From an uncultured Alphaproteobacteria bacterium (GTDB lineage: Bacteria > Pseudomonadota > Alphaproteobacteria > Rhizobiales > Pleomorphomonadaceae): 17,746 nt of DNA. The DNA lies in assembly GCA_937900425.1 (NCBI GenBank), contig CALCDT010000130.1, positions 1 to 17,746 on the forward strand. The letters are read 5' to 3'. Positions 16,463 to 17,746 of this stretch are shown piece after piece (position 1 is the first letter of the stretch; each line of letters begins with the position of its first letter). The translations under genes and the position numbers were made by a program. The notes under the pieces are model-generated. The model was not told where the DNA came from, ran no database searches, and was given only the letters and a program-made list of their open reading frames with translations.

Positions 16463-17278
16463 GTGAGCGAAGCGGCGATGGGCGAAGGCGAGGCCGTGAC
16501 GGCCGGCGTGCTGGTGATCGGCGACGAGATCCTCTCCGGCCGGACCCGCGACACCAATTCCGGTACCATCGCCCGCTGGCTGACGGCGATGGGTATCGAC
16601 CTGCTCGAGGTCCGCGTGGTGCCCGACGTGACGGAGCGGATCGTCGAGTCGCTCGACGCGCTGCGCAGCCGCTACACCTACGTCTTCACCACCGGCGGCA
16701 TCGGCCCGACCCATGACGACATCACCGCCGACGCCGTCGCCGCGGCCTTCGGTGTGCCGATCGACGTCGACCCGCGGGCGCTGGCGATTCTCGCCACCCA
16801 CTACGCCCGTCCGGAGGATCTCACGCCCGCGCGGCTCAGGATGGCCCGCATTCCCGAGGGCGCCGACCTCATCGCCAATCCGGTCTCCAAAGCCCCGGGA
16901 TTTCGCATCGGCAACGTCCACGTCATGGCGGGAGTGCCGACGATCATGGAGGCGATGCTCGATTCGGTGGCGCCGATGCTGCGCGGCGGCCGGCTGATGC
17001 TGTCGGAGACGATCGAATCGGCCTTCGGCGAGGGGGTGATCGGCACGCCGCTCGCCGCGATCCAGCGCGCCCGCCCGACCGTCTCGATCGGCAGCTACCC
17101 GGCCTTCGTCGACGGCGGCTTCCTCACCCGCCTCGTCGTGCGCTCGCGTGACGGCGCCGCGCTCGCCGAGGCCGCGGCGGCGGTTCGCGCCATGCTGGCG
17201 GATCTTGCCGCCGACCCGACCCTTTCCCGCAGCCGGACCGAAATCCCGCCGGCGGCGTCGACCGAGGACATTCGATGA
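16463..17278 (+). CDS. CinA-type competence/damage-inducible protein A, molybdopterin-binding-like domain only
   Basis: This gene encodes a 271-residue protein with the N-terminal CinA domain (MoaB/MogA-like fold). Signatures are VLVIGDEILSGRTRDTNSG (16-34) and the phosphate-binding TTGGIGPTHDDIT (76-88), followed by a conserved AGVPTIMEAML. Full CinA proteins of about 400 residues carry a C-terminal nicotinamide-nucleotide amidohydrolase domain; it is absent here, and the protein ends after the small second subdomain. Proteins of this short form are common in alphaproteobacteria, and their reaction is not settled; CinA N-domains elsewhere act as ADP-ribose pyrophosphatases. The GTG at 16463 has GGGAG six bases upstream. 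The stop overlaps the gpt start (ATGA), so the two are translationally coupled. Confidence 0.88.
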   Translation: MSEAAMGEGEAVTAGVLVIGDEILSGRTRDTNSGTIARWLTAMGIDLLEVRVVPDVTERIVESLDALRSRYTYVFTTGGIGPTHDDITADAVAAAFGVPIDVDPRALAILATHYARPEDLTPARLRMARIPEGADLIANPVSKAPGFRIGNVHVMAGVPTIMEAMLDSVAPMLRGGRLMLSETIESAFGEGVIGTPLAAIQRARPTVSIGSYPAFVDGGFLTRLVVRSRDGAALAEAAAAVRAMLADLAADPTLSRSRTEIPPAASTEDIR

Positions 17279-17746
17279 GCGAAGACAAGAGCGGCCAGCC
17301 CAAGGCCTTCCCGGTCTCCTGGGACCAGTTCCACCGCGACGCCCGGGCGCTCGCCTGGCGGCTGTCGGGGCAGGGGACGTGGGAGGCCATCGTCTGCATC
17401 ACCCGCGGTGGCCTGGTGCCGGCGGCGATCGTCGCCCGCGAACTCGAGATCCGCGTGATCGAGACGGTCGGCGTCGCCTCCTATCACGAGTACAAGGAGC
17501 AGGGCTCGCTCAAGGTGCTGAAGGGGGTCGATCCGGCGATCGTCGATCTCGCCGGCGGCGCCGGCGAAGGCGTGCTGATCATCGACGACCTCGTCGACAC
17601 CGGCTCCACCGCCCGCGTCGTCCGCGAAATGCTGCCGAAGGCCCATTTCGCCACGGTCTACGCCAAGCCCAAGGGCCGGCCGTTGGTCGATACCTTCGTC
17701 ACCGAGGTCAGCCAGGACACCTGGATCTACTTCCCCTGGGACATGG
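17275..17746 (+). CDS. gpt: Xanthine phosphoribosyltransferase, 3' end outside the window
   Basis: The first 157 residues of a xanthine-guanine phosphoribosyltransferase are visible. The enzyme joins xanthine or guanine to PRPP in purine salvage. Matching blocks to E. coli Gpt are VSWDQFHRDARALAWRL, ITRGGLVPAAIVARELEIR, the PRPP loop LIIDDLVDTGSTA (101-113), PKAHFATVYAKPKGRPLVD and the ending SQDTWIYFPWDM. The E. coli protein is 152 residues and ends shortly after the same PWDM block, so only a few to a few tens of residues are missing. The ATG at 17275 overlaps the upstream stop by four bases. Together with purL at the other end, the window holds both a de novo and a salvage purine gene, but in separate transcripts. 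Confidence 0.95.
   Translation, partial: MSEDKSGQPKAFPVSWDQFHRDARALAWRLSGQGTWEAIVCITRGGLVPAAIVARELEIRVIETVGVASYHEYKEQGSLKVLKGVDPAIVDLAGGAGEGVLIIDDLVDTGSTARVVREMLPKAHFATVYAKPKGRPLVDTFVTEVSQDTWIYFPWDM

Overview
The window is high-GC, densely packed bacterial chromosome that reads as an alphaproteobacterium, most likely order Hyphomicrobiales (Rhizobiales). The basis is the gene set and order: a small-type purL followed by bolA and a CGFS glutaredoxin, a stand-alone rpsD of the cysteine-free 205-residue type, an NDUFS4-like complex I subunit (shared by alphaproteobacteria and mitochondria), and gyrA next to a CinA-type gene and gpt. I see no insertion sequence, prophage or CRISPR array. No taxonomic marker was searched, so the order-level call is inference.

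Layout. 1-2340 (+): the 3' part of purL, then bolA and grxD, ending in a hairpin terminator. 2497-4060: a divergent pair, a carboxymuconolactone decarboxylase/AhpD-like gene (-) and an ECF41-type sigma factor with a fused SnoaL-like C-terminal domain (+). Each gene has an ECF41-type promoter (TGTCAC..N16..CGTC) facing outward from the shared intergenic region, so the pair looks like a self-contained, autoregulated unit. 4122-5346 (-): rpsD with its own terminator, a likely promoter and a long leader, and upstream of it a 79-residue protein I do not recognise. 5347-5872 is a more AT-rich stretch without a convincing gene, but it holds a strong inverted repeat and a good promoter for tRNA-Pro(UGG). 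An NDUFS4-like gene and tRNA-Arg(UCU) follow.

6637-10962 (+): a tightly overlapping three-gene operon. It encodes a GT39/ArnT-like integral membrane glycosyltransferase with an unusual N-terminal tail, a single polypeptide joining a PAP2 phosphatase to a DPM1/ArnC-like GT2 glycosyltransferase, and a small membrane protein of the lipid-A-disaccharide synthase N-terminal domain family. Together these could load a sugar on a polyprenyl phosphate carrier, move it across the inner membrane, transfer it to an envelope lipid or glycan, and either remove lipid A phosphate or recycle the carrier. This operon is the most interesting part of the window.

11050-13376 (-): a membrane-anchored GGDEF diguanylate cyclase and a MarC-family membrane protein. 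13576-17746 (+): gyrA (TTG start, alanine at the quinolone position equivalent to E. coli Ser83), a CinA N-domain protein without the amidase domain, and a start-stop-coupled xanthine phosphoribosyltransferase that runs off the window end.
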